Part shown: positions 1 to 9,084 of the stretch, piece after piece
Position numbering within the stretch: the first letter of the stretch is position 1
How the letters are laid out: every line of letters starts with the position of its first letter
Source: Alphaproteobacteria bacterium
Lineage (GTDB): Bacteria > Pseudomonadota > Alphaproteobacteria > Rhizobiales > GCA-2746425
NCBI GenBank assembly: GCA_024743215.1
Contig: JANSWZ010000002.1
Span: 372,001 to 436,000 of the forward strand
Reading direction: 5' to 3'
DNA length: 64,000 nt
Notes under the pieces: generated by a model
The model's input: only the letters and a program-made list of their open reading frames with translations
What the model was told of the DNA's origin: nothing
Databases searched by the model: none
Translations under genes and position numbers: made by a program

Positions 1-520
1 GCGCGCCGAACGGCTCGTCCAGCATCAGCAGTTCCGGCTCGTGGATCAATGCACGGCACAGGGAAGCGCGCTGCTGCATGCCTCCGGAAAGCTGCCATGG
101 ATATTTGCTGCCCTGACCTTCCAGCCCCACAGAGGCCAGTAACGCATCGACACGCTCACGATTGGCAGCCTTGTCTCGGCGGAAGGTGCGTCGGTGCGGC
201 TCGACCACTTCCAACGGCAGCATGATGTTGTCACGGGTCAAGCGCCAGGGCAGCATGACCGGATTTTGAAACGCCATGCCGGTAATGGATACAGGACCAT
301 GAACATCCTGGCCTGCGACTGTTACCTTGCCTGATGTCGGGAAGTTTAGCCCAGTCGCCAGTTTCATGAGCGAAGACTTGCCGCAGCCGGACGGGCCGAC
401 AACGGCCACAAAAGATCCCTTTTCGACCGAAAGGTTCAAGTCCTCAACGGCCAGAGTACCCTCTTCGTCTCCCTGCGGCTTATAGCGCAGAGAGACGTTT
501 TCAATTTCAACGAAGGACAT
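1..520 (-). CDS. ABC transporter ATP-binding protein, nitrate/sulfonate/taurine type (3' part cut by window edge)
   Basis: This is the cytoplasmic ATPase of an importer. The visible 173 residues begin MSFVEIENVS at an ATG ending at 520. They contain Walker A (GPSGCGKSS, about residues 41-49), a Q-loop (FQNP), the signature LSGGMQQR and Walker B (LLMLDEPFGA); the H-loop and C-terminus lie beyond the left edge. The gene starts 11 bases after the stop of the NMT1-type binding protein, so the two are one transcription unit and a permease probably follows to the left. The family is that of SsuB/TauB/ThiZ. The substrate cannot be read from the sequence. Confidence 0.93.
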   Translation of the reverse strand, partial: MSFVEIENVSLRYKPQGDEEGTLAVEDLNLSVEKGSFVAVVGPSGCGKSSLMKLATGLNFPTSGKVTVAGQDVHGPVSITGMAFQNPVMLPWRLTRDNIMLPLEVVEPHRRTFRRDKAANRERVDALLASVGLEGQGSKYPWQLSGGMQQRASLCRALIHEPELLMLDEPFGA

Positions 521-531
521 TTAAACCAATT

Positions 532-1536
532 CTATTCTACAGCGCGCATATCTGCAGCAGGCAGAAATGATGCATCAAAAATATCGTCGGCAGATGGCCT
601 GTTCTCGAAGTCGTAAGTTTCAGCAATCTGGTCCATTGATTTGGTCAAGCGGTCCATATCCACACCACCCAGGCCGTTTGCACGCACCTCATCGGTGATC
701 ATGTTCTGGCTGATCGCCATTTTCAAACGCTCCAGTTCAACGGCTTCACGGGCCACATCATTGTATTTCAGGACAGCTTTTACAGCCGTCTCAGGATCAG
801 CAAATGTGTCCTTGAACCCCATAATCGTGGCTTCGAGGAAGGCTTTGACTGCATCGGGATTTTCCGCTGCAAAGTCCGGATTGACGATGATGACATTGCC
901 GTAAAGGTCCAGACCATAATCAGACATCAGCATGACATTGATATCGTCTTCCGGCACTTGATTGGACTTCAGATTAATAAAGGAAGAAAAGGAAAAGCCG
1001 GTGATGGCATCTACACTGCCCTGCGCCAGCATTGGCTCGCGAACCGGGAAGCCGACATTTTCAATCGTCACCTTGCTGGCATCAATATCATTTGCGCTGA
1101 CAAAGGCTTTCCACTGTGCGTACGCACCATCGGGCGCGGGCGCACCCAGTGTTTTGCCTTCCAGATCTTTCGGAGACATGATTCCCAGCGATTTGCGGCC
1201 GATAATTGCAAAGGGCGGCGCATTGTAGATCATGAAGATCGCTTTGACCGGCAAATCAGGGTTCTGATCACGGAATTTGATCAGTGAATTGATGTCGGCA
1301 GAGCCAATCTGATAAGTTCCGGTTGCGACTTTTGGAATGGCATCCAGAGAGCCGGAGCCGGTGTCCATGGTAACTGACAGATCGGCATCCGTGTAATACC
1401 CTTGTTCCAAAGCATGCAGGAATGGCGCAGCGGGCCCCTCCCATTTCCAGTCATTTGCATATTTTATGGTGGTTTCGGCAAAGGCCGAACCTGTCATGAA
1501 TATAGTGGCAGCTGCCAGGGCCAACAGTCTCTTCAT
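532..1536 (-). CDS. ABC transporter substrate-binding protein, NMT1/THI5 (SsuA/TauA-like) family
   Basis: A periplasmic binding protein of 334 residues. It has a clear signal peptide (MKRLLALAAATIFMTGSAFA), then TTIKYANDWKWEGPAAPF, the usual first strand of NMT1/THI5 proteins. The phrase GTGSGSLDAIPKVATG and the later ITGFSFS match the family's ligand-binding lobes. Members bind sulfonates, nitrate, pyrimidine precursors of thiamine, riboflavin or aromatic compounds. It leads the ATPase gene by 11 bases. A Rieske oxygenase on the same strand lies directly upstream, which might mean the imported compound is oxidised by it; that is inference. Confidence 0.92.
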   Translation of the reverse strand: MKRLLALAAATIFMTGSAFAETTIKYANDWKWEGPAAPFLHALEQGYYTDADLSVTMDTGSGSLDAIPKVATGTYQIGSADINSLIKFRDQNPDLPVKAIFMIYNAPPFAIIGRKSLGIMSPKDLEGKTLGAPAPDGAYAQWKAFVSANDIDASKVTIENVGFPVREPMLAQGSVDAITGFSFSSFINLKSNQVPEDDINVMLMSDYGLDLYGNVIIVNPDFAAENPDAVKAFLEATIMGFKDTFADPETAVKAVLKYNDVAREAVELERLKMAISQNMITDEVRANGLGGVDMDRLTKSMDQIAETYDFENRPSADDIFDASFLPAADMRAVE

Positions 1537-1674
1537 ATGATCATTTCCCTTTTGTCGGTAACCCGCGCGACCAAAAATGCGCAGGGTTCTGGATTGTGGT
1601 CAAACCAAAGCATCTCCGATGCCCTGCTCAAAAGTTAGGCACCCCCTTATGGAACCTAATTTTTAAGCAAATGA

Positions 1675-2736
1675 TCACACCTCACCACCAATTTCAAGCT
1701 CTTCCAACCATTTCTGATAGGCAATTAGGGGTGCGTCACCGGGACGCAGGGGCATCTCGATCTGAGTCCAGAAGGGCGGTAAAAGCCAGGGACGCTGGCT
1801 TTCAATGATCGGTTTATCCTGCATGCGCACATGGGTGGAGAACTCCTGGTAAACTGCATCCCGGTCCGGATCGAGGTCGTAATCGCGCGCGAAAGTCCAG
1901 AAATTCCGGCAAGTCTTGTGATCAATTGGACAGGTTGCCAGCCATACCACATAACGCCCGGATGGCGTGTTTTTGCCAAGGCGAATGACATTGGGCATGT
2001 GAACTTCATTGCGGTATTCAACCGACACATCATCGCCGTCAGTGGCACCCGATGAAAGTGATGCGGGTTGGGTGATGTCGTAATTAACCCTCAGAACCGA
2101 GCCCTTGCGCGCAACCTCATGGTCCGGCGGCTCCGGCTTGTCGCGTTCCCCTAAAATCCCCTCATGCACCCAGGGAAAATGAGTGTCATCCAGCGTGCCC
2201 ATGATCATGCGTGTGGAAGCTGTTCTGGTAGGAATGTCTTCGTCGAGCGTCACAATTCGAAACTTTGGATCATCAAATTCAGGAAAGTCGGCCATGCCGA
2301 ATATCGGCTCTTCTGAAAGGCAAACCCAGATCAGCCCAAGCGCTTCCTTCACGCGAAACGACGGCACTGCAGCCGTTGCAGGAATCTTGCGCCCTTCGGG
2401 AAATTGCGGAATGCGCACACAGGCCCCGCCTTCACCATAAGCCCAGCCATGATAAGGGCACTGGATGGCCTGTTTACCGTCCACAACGGCAATTTCACCA
2501 AGGCTCAGTTGCGCCTGATAGTGACGGCACACATCCAGAACGGCCGTCAGCTTTCCATCAAGCCGCGCCAGAGCAATGGGCCTGTTGAGCAACCGCACCG
2601 CCAAAATCTCACCCGATTTCAAACCATCGCTGCGGGCAACCGGCTGCCAGAATCTGGACATACCGTCCAAAAAGGCCTTGATGGCCTTCGGGCTTGGCCC
2701 ATCCAACGGGTCGACGGTCTCGTTTGTTGGCGTCAT
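1675..2736 (-). CDS. Rieske [2Fe-2S] aromatic ring-hydroxylating/demethylating oxygenase, alpha subunit
   Basis: A 353-residue oxygenase component. The Rieske cluster ligands are present as CRH (about residues 69-71), then 17 residues, then CPYH. The mononuclear iron site is seen as DDTHFPWVH (His-x4-His), in the style of VanA/PobA/caffeine demethylase-type oxygenases. Such enzymes need a separate reductase, and none is encoded nearby. The neighbour downstream on the same strand is the NMT1-type importer, so uptake plus oxidation of one substrate is plausible. The ATG start has only a weak upstream GGAAAG. The N-terminal motif VDPLDGPSP recurs at 11.8 kb. Confidence 0.93.
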   Translation of the reverse strand: MTPTNETVDPLDGPSPKAIKAFLDGMSRFWQPVARSDGLKSGEILAVRLLNRPIALARLDGKLTAVLDVCRHYQAQLSLGEIAVVDGKQAIQCPYHGWAYGEGGACVRIPQFPEGRKIPATAAVPSFRVKEALGLIWVCLSEEPIFGMADFPEFDDPKFRIVTLDEDIPTRTASTRMIMGTLDDTHFPWVHEGILGERDKPEPPDHEVARKGSVLRVNYDITQPASLSSGATDGDDVSVEYRNEVHMPNVIRLGKNTPSGRYVVWLATCPIDHKTCRNFWTFARDYDLDPDRDAVYQEFSTHVRMQDKPIIESQRPWLLPPFWTQIEMPLRPGDAPLIAYQKWLEELEIGGEV

Positions 2737-2970
2737 AGGTTTGCTTTCCGGTGTTTCAGGACTGGACCGTGCGCGTTGATTCCAAGGCGCAATTACTCCC
2801 GGGCAAGCCCTTGTTCAACCGTCAACATAAGAGAAAGAGGAATGTCTCGTCCATCTTCGATACAAGCATCCCATATTACCAATTCAGGAAATCAAGCTTC
2901 TCAAGCAAAAGGAGCATGCGGCCGGAGGCATTTTGCTTGCAAGCCGAAGAAATTTCTTCATCAACATTTG

Positions 2971-2992
2971 GGGTCTGGATTTTCCTAGACCC
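2971..2992 (-). terminator. Weak hairpin overlapping the stop of the MalK-type gene
   Basis: GGGTCT (2971-2976) pairs with AGACCC (2987-2992), with further GG/CC pairing inside. It overlaps the TAG stop at 2985-2987 of the last gene of the amino-sugar operon. No T-run follows on the minus strand, so a terminator role is uncertain. Confidence 0.3.
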
Positions 2993-4037
2993 GCGCACCA
3001 CTGTCATCAAAATAGTGGATTTGAGAGGTGTCGACCTTCAGTCCAACACTTTGCCCATCCTTCAGATCAAGTTTCCCGTCGGCACGAATGTTCAGATTGC
3101 CGAGGCCCGGAACATCGACAAATACATTATTGTCGGCACCATGAAACTCATAAATCGCAACCTTGGCCCTTAGTTCAGAAGCTTCTGGATCACACAATGT
3201 GATGTCTTCTGGTCTTACTCCCAGAACCGTTGGCTTGCCCTGAACAGAACCAACTGTGATCTTTACATTTTTATTGAATTGCATTGCCTGCCCGTCATAG
3301 CTTCCGTTCGGCAAAAGGTTCATTTTGGGACTGCCGATGAACTGCGCCACGAAAGTGCTGTTTGGCCGGGCATACAATTCTTTTGGCGAACCAATCTGCA
3401 TCACCTGACCGTCTTTCAGGACCACAATCTTGTCAGCAAGGGTCATCGCTTCGATCTGATCATGAGTCACATAAATCATCGTTGACCCGAGTTGTTTATG
3501 TAATTTGGCTATCTCAATCCTGGTTTGCGTGCGCAATGCTGCATCCAGGTTGGACAGGGGTTCATCAAACAAAAACCCCTTTGGCTCGCGGACAATGGCA
3601 CGGCCGATCGCAACTCTCTGGCGTTGCCCACCAGACAAATCCTTGGGTTTTCGGTCGAGATAGGAAGTCAGCTTCAATGTCTCGGCGGCCTCTCGAACCT
3701 TGCGGTCAATTTCGGGCTTCGGCACGCGGGCCGTCCTGAGAGCAAAGGCAATATTCTCGTAGACGCTCATATGCGGATAGAGCGCATAAGACTGGAAAAC
3801 CATCGAAAGATTGCGGTCATATGGATCTAATTTTGTGACATCTTCTCCATCAATATGAATAGTTCCGTCATCTGTCTCTTCGAGGCCGGAAATCAACCGC
3901 AACAACGTAGATTTTCCGCAACCGGATGGGCCGACGAAAACAACGAATTCCCCTTCTTCTGCGATGAGGCTGACGTCTTTTATGACATCAGTCGTGCCGA
4001 AGCTCTTTTTTACGTTTTTCAGCTCAATAGTGCCCAC
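2985..4037 (-). CDS. ugpC: ABC sugar transporter ATP-binding protein, MalK/UgpC family
   Basis: The ATPase that powers the sugar importer of this operon. It carries Walker A (GPSGCGKST), signature LSGGQRQR, Walker B (GFLFDEPLSNLDA), the H-loop (VTHDQ) and a C-terminal regulatory TOBE/MOP part (GVRPEDITL). I chose a GTG start at 4037 (VGTIELKNVKKSFG) because a perfect GGAGG at 4043-4047 precedes it by 5 bases. The alternative ATG at 4049 includes that GGAGG in the coding part. The gene overlaps the end of nagA by 14 bases, so translation is likely coupled. One ATPase probably serves both permeases. The symbol is for the family only. Confidence 0.9.
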   Translation of the reverse strand: MGTIELKNVKKSFGTTDVIKDVSLIAEEGEFVVFVGPSGCGKSTLLRLISGLEETDDGTIHIDGEDVTKLDPYDRNLSMVFQSYALYPHMSVYENIAFALRTARVPKPEIDRKVREAAETLKLTSYLDRKPKDLSGGQRQRVAIGRAIVREPKGFLFDEPLSNLDAALRTQTRIEIAKLHKQLGSTMIYVTHDQIEAMTLADKIVVLKDGQVMQIGSPKELYARPNSTFVAQFIGSPKMNLLPNGSYDGQAMQFNKNVKITVGSVQGKPTVLGVRPEDITLCDPEASELRAKVAIYEFHGADNNVFVDVPGLGNLNIRADGKLDLKDGQSVGLKVDTSQIHYFDDSGARV

Positions 4038-5235
4038 CGAGACCTCCATATTTTTCCGTGAGGGGTGATGCAACAGACACCTCCTCTGTTTCGAAGAACA
4101 CGCCATCGACCATCACACCTTGCGCCGATAGTTCCTGGTCCAGCAGCGTAAAGCTTGCTCTGTAGCCGGGCTTGATCCTACCCAGTTCCGCCTGCAACCC
4201 AAGAGCCGCGGCAGGCGCCGAACTAGCCATTTTGATCGCATCAGAGATCGGCACACCAAGAATGTTGACGACGTATTGTACTGCCTGGTCAATGGCCAGA
4301 TGTGCGCCCGCCAATGTCCCATTTGCATCGACTAACTTGCCGTTTTGCAGCGTAATTCCATTTCCTGCCATATGAAATTCCTTGCTCCGACCGGCAAGAG
4401 TTTGCATCGCATCGGAAACAAGAAACAGTCGGTCCGGCCCCATCAAATCATAAGCCATCCTGGCATTGAGTGGGTGAACATGATGCCCATCAGCAATGAT
4501 CCCGGCAAACATGTCCGGATTGGTCATGGTAAATCCAGCAACGCCAGGTTCGCGAACCGTGATCTGAGACATCGCGTTGAAAAGATGCGTCGCACCGGAC
4601 AGCCCCTGGCGTTGAGCCTGCTGCATGTCTTGCGCCGTGGCATTGCTGTGTCCTGCAAACACAATCCAACCTGCATAAGACAATGCCTTGAGAGCCCCGC
4701 GCGATTGTCTTTCCGGTGCGAGCGTAATCAGCTTCACACCTGGCATCGGTCTCAGCAGTGCTGCAATGTCGTTGTCAGATATGGGGCGGATGCAATTTAA
4801 GGGGTGAATGCCGGGTTTGTCCGGACTGAGGAATGGTCCCTCAAGGTGGACACCCAATATTCCGGGCAATTTGGCCTCCAAAGCGGAGCGAACTACGTCC
4901 AATGCCTGGACAAAACATTGATCGGGTGCGGTCGTGAATGTTGGCAAAATGTAGGCCGTGCCACCTTGCCGCGCGGCGCGGCATATTGTTTCAAGAGAAT
5001 GAATTTGCGGGACATCATTGAACATGACATCTCCAGCGCCGTTGATCTGGATATCAATAAAACCAGGTGCAAGGACGGTTGCACGGAGCACTCCATCACC
5101 ATAATCAGCGTTTGGCTCGGCCTTCTCGACCTTGGCAATACGGCCATGTTGAATCTCTACAAGTCGGTCATCCAACACAGACGTGCTTTCACCATCGTAA
5201 AGACGCTCGGCAAAAATATGGCTTACATGCCCCAT
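4024..5235 (-). CDS. nagA: N-acetylglucosamine-6-phosphate deacetylase
   Basis: Converts GlcNAc-6-phosphate to glucosamine-6-phosphate and acetate in the cytoplasm, feeding NagB. The amidohydrolase fold is shown by HLEGPFLSPDKPGIHP, the metal-ligand regions GHSNAT and GATHLFNAMS, the substrate loop IADGHHVHP, and LVSDAM carrying the catalytic Asp. The length (403 residues) is slightly above the usual 380-390. The ATG at 5235 overlaps the TGA of nagB by one base, with GGAAAGG just upstream; a TTG one codon earlier is possible but unnecessary. It lies between nagB and the MalK-type gene in the amino-sugar operon. Confidence 0.96.
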   Translation of the reverse strand: MGHVSHIFAERLYDGESTSVLDDRLVEIQHGRIAKVEKAEPNADYGDGVLRATVLAPGFIDIQINGAGDVMFNDVPQIHSLETICRAARQGGTAYILPTFTTAPDQCFVQALDVVRSALEAKLPGILGVHLEGPFLSPDKPGIHPLNCIRPISDNDIAALLRPMPGVKLITLAPERQSRGALKALSYAGWIVFAGHSNATAQDMQQAQRQGLSGATHLFNAMSQITVREPGVAGFTMTNPDMFAGIIADGHHVHPLNARMAYDLMGPDRLFLVSDAMQTLAGRSKEFHMAGNGITLQNGKLVDANGTLAGAHLAIDQAVQYVVNILGVPISDAIKMASSAPAAALGLQAELGRIKPGYRASFTLLDQELSAQGVMVDGVFFETEEVSVASPLTEKYGGLGGHY

Positions 5236-6011
5236 CAAGATTCAACCTTTCCATTGGGATGAACCGCTTCGTAATAGTCTCGCAAGGTCAATTGGGATGC
5301 AGCCACCTCATCAAGATAGACTTCGGCATGGGGATGAAGCTGAAGAGCACTGGCAGGACATCTTGCCGATAAGGGTCCCTCGATCATCTCCAGGACCGCT
5401 TTGGATTTGTTGTCTCCGATCGCGATCAAGACAATCTCACGCGCGCACAATATTGTTCCAATTCCCATGGTAATCGACAGGCGTGGAACTTCCGCGATAT
5501 TCTTAAAATACCGGCTATTCGCCCGCACGGTTTCCGGGGCAAGTGTCTTGATTCTGACTGTCGAGGACAAACTGGATGTCGGCTCGTTAAAGCCAATATG
5601 TCCGTTTTCGCCGATCCCCAACAGCTGACAATCAATTCCGCCGCATTGCTTAATTGCCGCCTCGTAGCGCCTGGCCTCTTCATTGGGATTTACCGCATTT
5701 CCGAACGGTATACTGGTGTTTTCTGATTTGATGTCGGTGCGTCCGAAAAGATGTTTTTCCATAAAGTGATGGTAGGACATGGGGTGATCGGGCGAGAGAC
5801 CAACATACTCATCCAGATTGAAGGTCCGGATTCTGGAATAGCTGACTTTCTGTTGCTCATACTTTTGCACCATCGCGTCATAGACGGGCTCTACGGTTCC
5901 GCCCGTGGCAAGACCAAGGACGCAAGTTGGCTTCGCGATTACCTTTTCAACAATTCTGTTTGCAATGGCGGCAACTGCAGCTTCCGCTGAATCATGGATC
6001 AGGACTTTCAT
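5235..6011 (-). CDS. nagB: Glucosamine-6-phosphate deaminase
   Basis: Converts glucosamine-6-phosphate to fructose-6-phosphate and ammonia, the last step before glycolysis. Family motifs are complete: GLATGGTVEPVY (phosphate loop), FNLDEYVGL with the catalytic Asp, and GIGENGHIGFNEP with the catalytic Asn-Gly-His. The length of about 258 residues matches E. coli NagB (266). The ATG at 6011 is preceded by AAGGG; a GTG one codon upstream is also possible. The gene follows the MalG-type permease by only 3 bases and overlaps nagA, so it sits inside the operon. Confidence 0.97.
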   Translation of the reverse strand: MKVLIHDSAEAAVAAIANRIVEKVIAKPTCVLGLATGGTVEPVYDAMVQKYEQQKVSYSRIRTFNLDEYVGLSPDHPMSYHHFMEKHLFGRTDIKSENTSIPFGNAVNPNEEARRYEAAIKQCGGIDCQLLGIGENGHIGFNEPTSSLSSTVRIKTLAPETVRANSRYFKNIAEVPRLSITMGIGTILCAREIVLIAIGDNKSKAVLEMIEGPLSARCPASALQLHPHAEVYLDEVAASQLTLRDYYEAVHPNGKVES

Positions 6012-6014
6012 CAC

Positions 6015-6848
6015 TCAACCCTTCACAGCGCCGGCGGTCATTGATCGGCTGATGTGTTTGTACATCAGGATTCCGAGCACCACAGGGGGCAGTGAGGCAA
6101 CCACGATTACCGCCGCCGCCACACCCCATTGCACTCCGCCACCACCGGACGAAAAGAAAAAAGAGGCGCCGACCGTCATGGGCACAGCTTTTGTTGTGGT
6201 CAACATCAAGCCAAACAGGAATTCATTCCAGGCCGTGATAAAGCTGAAAATGAACACCGTCGCCAAAGCAGGCAGGCAAATGGGAAATACGATTTTAATC
6301 AGGATCGTGAAAATGCGCGCGCCATCCATGCGCGCAGCCTCATCCAATTCGTAAGGTACATCATTGATCGCATTGACAAGAAGCAGAAGTGCCAATGGCA
6401 GGTTTACAACAGCTAAAACAAGGCCCAGCCCCAGTGGAGTGTCAAGCAACCCAAGTGTTTGATACATCATGTAAAGAGGGATTGCGAAGATGATCAAAGG
6501 CATCGCACGCAGGTTCACGACAGTGGGAAAGATTACATTTGTGCCATACCCACGCCGCGCCACAGCATAAGAAAGCGGAAAGCACAGCATGATGGGCAGA
6601 ATTGAACCGATCAGCGAGGCCATCAGACTGTTCTGCAAATAGGCAAATATGTTCAATCGCTCAGTTACCTCAAGAATGACCGCAAAGTTTTGAAGCGTTG
6701 GCTCGCTTACAAAAAGGCCCGGAGAGCGGCTGATCTCGGCCGCTGACTTGAGGGAGGCGGAAATGGTCGAGATGACCGGAAAATTGATGATGAAGGCCAC
6801 AATGATGAACACGACCCAGCGAAAGATATTTGATTTCCGGTTTTTCAT
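6015..6848 (-). CDS. Carbohydrate ABC transporter permease (MalG/UgpE type)
   Basis: An inner-membrane permease of 277 residues with six predicted hydrophobic segments. The EAA loop that docks to the ATPase is seen as DEAARMDGARIFTILIKIVFPICLPAL. The C-terminal FSFITAWNEFLFGLML is typical of MalG partners. It overlaps the MalF-type permease by an ATGA (ATG at 6846-6848, stop of the upstream gene at 6845-6847). Together the two form the pore for the amino sugar bound by the protein at 7762-9084. Confidence 0.95.
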   Translation of the reverse strand: MKNRKSNIFRWVVFIIVAFIINFPVISTISASLKSAAEISRSPGLFVSEPTLQNFAVILEVTERLNIFAYLQNSLMASLIGSILPIMLCFPLSYAVARRGYGTNVIFPTVVNLRAMPLIIFAIPLYMMYQTLGLLDTPLGLGLVLAVVNLPLALLLLVNAINDVPYELDEAARMDGARIFTILIKIVFPICLPALATVFIFSFITAWNEFLFGLMLTTTKAVPMTVGASFFFSSGGGGVQWGVAAAVIVVASLPPVVLGILMYKHISRSMTAGAVKG

Positions 6849-7705
6849 GCCCGTTTCCTCCGAAGGAAGCGGCCTGCAAAGAACAAAATGACAAAGGCAA
6901 CACAGAACAGCACCACCGATGCAGCGAGCGCTTTTCCGATGTCTCCTGACCTGAAGAAAGACAAATAGATATAGATGGAGAGAGAGGTTGTTGACCCGCC
7001 GGCTCCAGAGCCGGTCAAGACGAATATATTGTCGAAGACTCTGAATCCGTCAATAAATCTGATGAAAAACCCGACTGCAATTGTGGGTGCCATTTGCGGC
7101 AACTCAATGTACCAGAACATGCGCCACGGGCGCGTTCCATCAACTGCAGCGGCCTCCCGCATGTCACTGGGAATTGCTTGATACGCCATATAAAACAGCA
7201 GAAATGCAAAGGGAGTCCACTGAAGGGTTTCAATTGTGAATACGGTCAGGAACACATTTTCTCGGCTCAGAAACGCCGGGCTCCAATTAAACCAAGTGTA
7301 TAGATAATGTGGCAATGACCCCACGAATTCATGAAGAACGAGGCGGTACATAAGCCCCATCATCACCGGAGCAATAATCATTGGCATGATCAAAACGGCG
7401 ATCATCCAGTTGTTGTTTCTGATGATTGGAGCCAGATAGACAGCCAGGATCAGGCCAAGAGCACATTCTGCAAATGCGGTTGTCACACCAAATTTCAGAG
7501 AAAACCAAGAAGCAGACCAAAACTCGGCGTCATTGAAAACCGTTACAAAATTCTGCCCACCGTTGAAACTGGGAGATCTGAGATTTTCAAATGAAACTTC
7601 GGAAAGACTGTAGATGATATCGATTATGGTCGGAAACCCGAGCATTGCCAGCAGGAACAGCACGACTGGCGCAGCTAAAATGCGGTTCTCTTGTCTCGTT
7701 GTCAT
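6845..7705 (-). CDS. Carbohydrate ABC transporter permease (MalF/UgpA type)
   Basis: Partner permease with several membrane segments beginning at about residue 10 (RILAAPVVLFLLAMLGFPT). The EAA loop is MREAAAVDGTRPWRMFWYIELPQMAPT. The ATG at 7705 is preceded by GGATGGAAAC; an in-frame GTG four codons upstream is the alternative. It ends in an ATGA overlap with the MalG-type permease. The 56-base gap to the binding-protein gene holds a strong hairpin. Confidence 0.94.
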   Translation of the reverse strand: MTTRQENRILAAPVVLFLLAMLGFPTIIDIIYSLSEVSFENLRSPSFNGGQNFVTVFNDAEFWSASWFSLKFGVTTAFAECALGLILAVYLAPIIRNNNWMIAVLIMPMIIAPVMMGLMYRLVLHEFVGSLPHYLYTWFNWSPAFLSRENVFLTVFTIETLQWTPFAFLLFYMAYQAIPSDMREAAAVDGTRPWRMFWYIELPQMAPTIAVGFFIRFIDGFRVFDNIFVLTGSGAGGSTTSLSIYIYLSFFRSGDIGKALAASVVLFCVAFVILFFAGRFLRRKRA

Positions 7706-7722
7706 GTTTCCATCCACTTAAC

Positions 7723-7754
7723 AAGCAGCCGGCCAAGGAGAAGGCCGACTGCTT
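7723..7754 (-). other. Intercistronic stem-loop after the sugar-binding protein gene
   Basis: AAGCAGCCGGCC (7723-7734) pairs with GGCCGACTGCTT (7743-7754), a 12-bp stem with one mismatch. It sits between the binding-protein stop and the next permease start. Such hairpins commonly protect the upstream message so that binding protein exceeds permease. There is no T-run, so a full terminator is unlikely. Confidence 0.6.
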
Positions 7755-7761
7755 CACAGGC

Positions 7762-9084
7762 TTACTTCAAGAGTTCAGCCATGCCATCTGAGGTGGCGGA
7801 CAGCGCCTCATCCAAAGACTTGCCTCCAGACAGGAACCCTGTGAATTCCTTGGCTTGAAGCTCGTAGACCGACAAAGCTTTTGCAGATGTGCCACCATTC
7901 ATGACAAACCCATAACTGGATGCATACTCTCCCAGCGGAACCAGGTCCGGGCGTTGCTCGGCAATCTCCGCCACAGCATCTGAGGTCAGGCCCGGCGCCC
8001 CACCATTCAACGCATAGGTCTGTGCAGCTTCCGCTGTTGATAACCAACGAACAAAGGCTTCTGCGCCTTCGGGGTTCTTACCGCTGGCATTCACACCAAT
8101 TCCCAGACCATGCACGTGTGTAAACCTGCCTTCAGGACCCGTCGGCGGGGCGATAGTCGATGTTACTTCGGCCGTTACGGGGGTTTTGTCGGGATCCTTC
8201 AGATCTGCAGCTGCGGCGTTCCACTGTACCATCGCGGCAACCTGACCGGCACCAAAAGCGGCATTTGCCTCTGCGTATTCATAGGAAAATGAATCGTTGG
8301 GGGTCGCGCCAGCGTCAACCAGGATCTTGAACAAGCCAAGAGCTTCCCGGTAGGCATCAGAGTCGACCGTGATATTGCCATCAGCATCCATCCAGTCCGC
8401 GCCGTATGACCGTGGCAGCGAGTGGAATACCATCATGTTGAACAACAGATTTTTGAGCTGCAACACGGTTCCATAACGTGTCGGGCTGTCCGGGTTAATC
8501 GATTTGGTGAAGTACAGCGCGTTCGCCGCAAAGTCTTGCCAGGTCCACGAATCAGGGTCCTTTGGTGACAGACGTGCTCCCAGATATTTCTCAGAAATGT
8601 CGCCATATTTTGCGTGCTGGCTTTCATCCACCAGAAGCGCTTCATTCAGGTCTGAACGATAATACAGAAAATGCAATGACAGGTCTGTTGGGACACCATA
8701 TTGCTTGCCCTCAAACTGCATTGTACTCAGCACGGACTCGCCAAACACATCTGCGGCATTGTCCGACAGGGTTACGGTCTTCATATAGGGCGCGTATCGA
8801 CCGATGGAGTAAGTTGCCAGCAAATTTGCATCAAACGCGTCGGTTCCCGCAGCCAGGTCAGCCTGAAGCTTGTCAAAGAAACCTTCTCGGCTGAAGAAGA
8901 TGAGTTTGACTTTGTTTTCTTCTGAGACTGCTGGATTGCTGTTATACAATTCTGCTGCTGCCGTAAGCGCAACTTCTTCAGGGCCACCAGGCCAGCCTAG
9001 AACAGTAACCTCGGCATTCGAGGCAGTAGCTGTGCACAGTGCCGCAGCGGCAACTGCACCCAATAAATATCTCTTCACTGTCAT
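7762..9084 (-). CDS. Extracellular sugar-binding protein of the amino-sugar ABC importer (family 1)
   Basis: A periplasmic solute-binding protein of 440 residues. A signal peptide (MTVKRYLLGAVAAAALCTATASNA) precedes EVTVLGWPGGPEEVALTAAAELY. Later parts show the family-1 layout: YGVPTDLSLHFLYYRSDL and AFGAGQVAAMVQWNAAAADL. The ATG at 9084 overlaps the TGA of the ROK kinase, with AAAGGAATATGCA upstream. Its genes are embedded with nanE, nagA and nagB, so an N-acetylhexosamine ligand is the simplest guess; the exact sugar is not shown by sequence. Confidence 0.93.
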   Translation of the reverse strand: MTVKRYLLGAVAAAALCTATASNAEVTVLGWPGGPEEVALTAAAELYNSNPAVSEENKVKLIFFSREGFFDKLQADLAAGTDAFDANLLATYSIGRYAPYMKTVTLSDNAADVFGESVLSTMQFEGKQYGVPTDLSLHFLYYRSDLNEALLVDESQHAKYGDISEKYLGARLSPKDPDSWTWQDFAANALYFTKSINPDSPTRYGTVLQLKNLLFNMMVFHSLPRSYGADWMDADGNITVDSDAYREALGLFKILVDAGATPNDSFSYEYAEANAAFGAGQVAAMVQWNAAAADLKDPDKTPVTAEVTSTIAPPTGPEGRFTHVHGLGIGVNASGKNPEGAEAFVRWLSTAEAAQTYALNGGAPGLTSDAVAEIAEQRPDLVPLGEYASSYGFVMNGGTSAKALSVYELQAKEFTGFLSGGKSLDEALSATSDGMAELLK

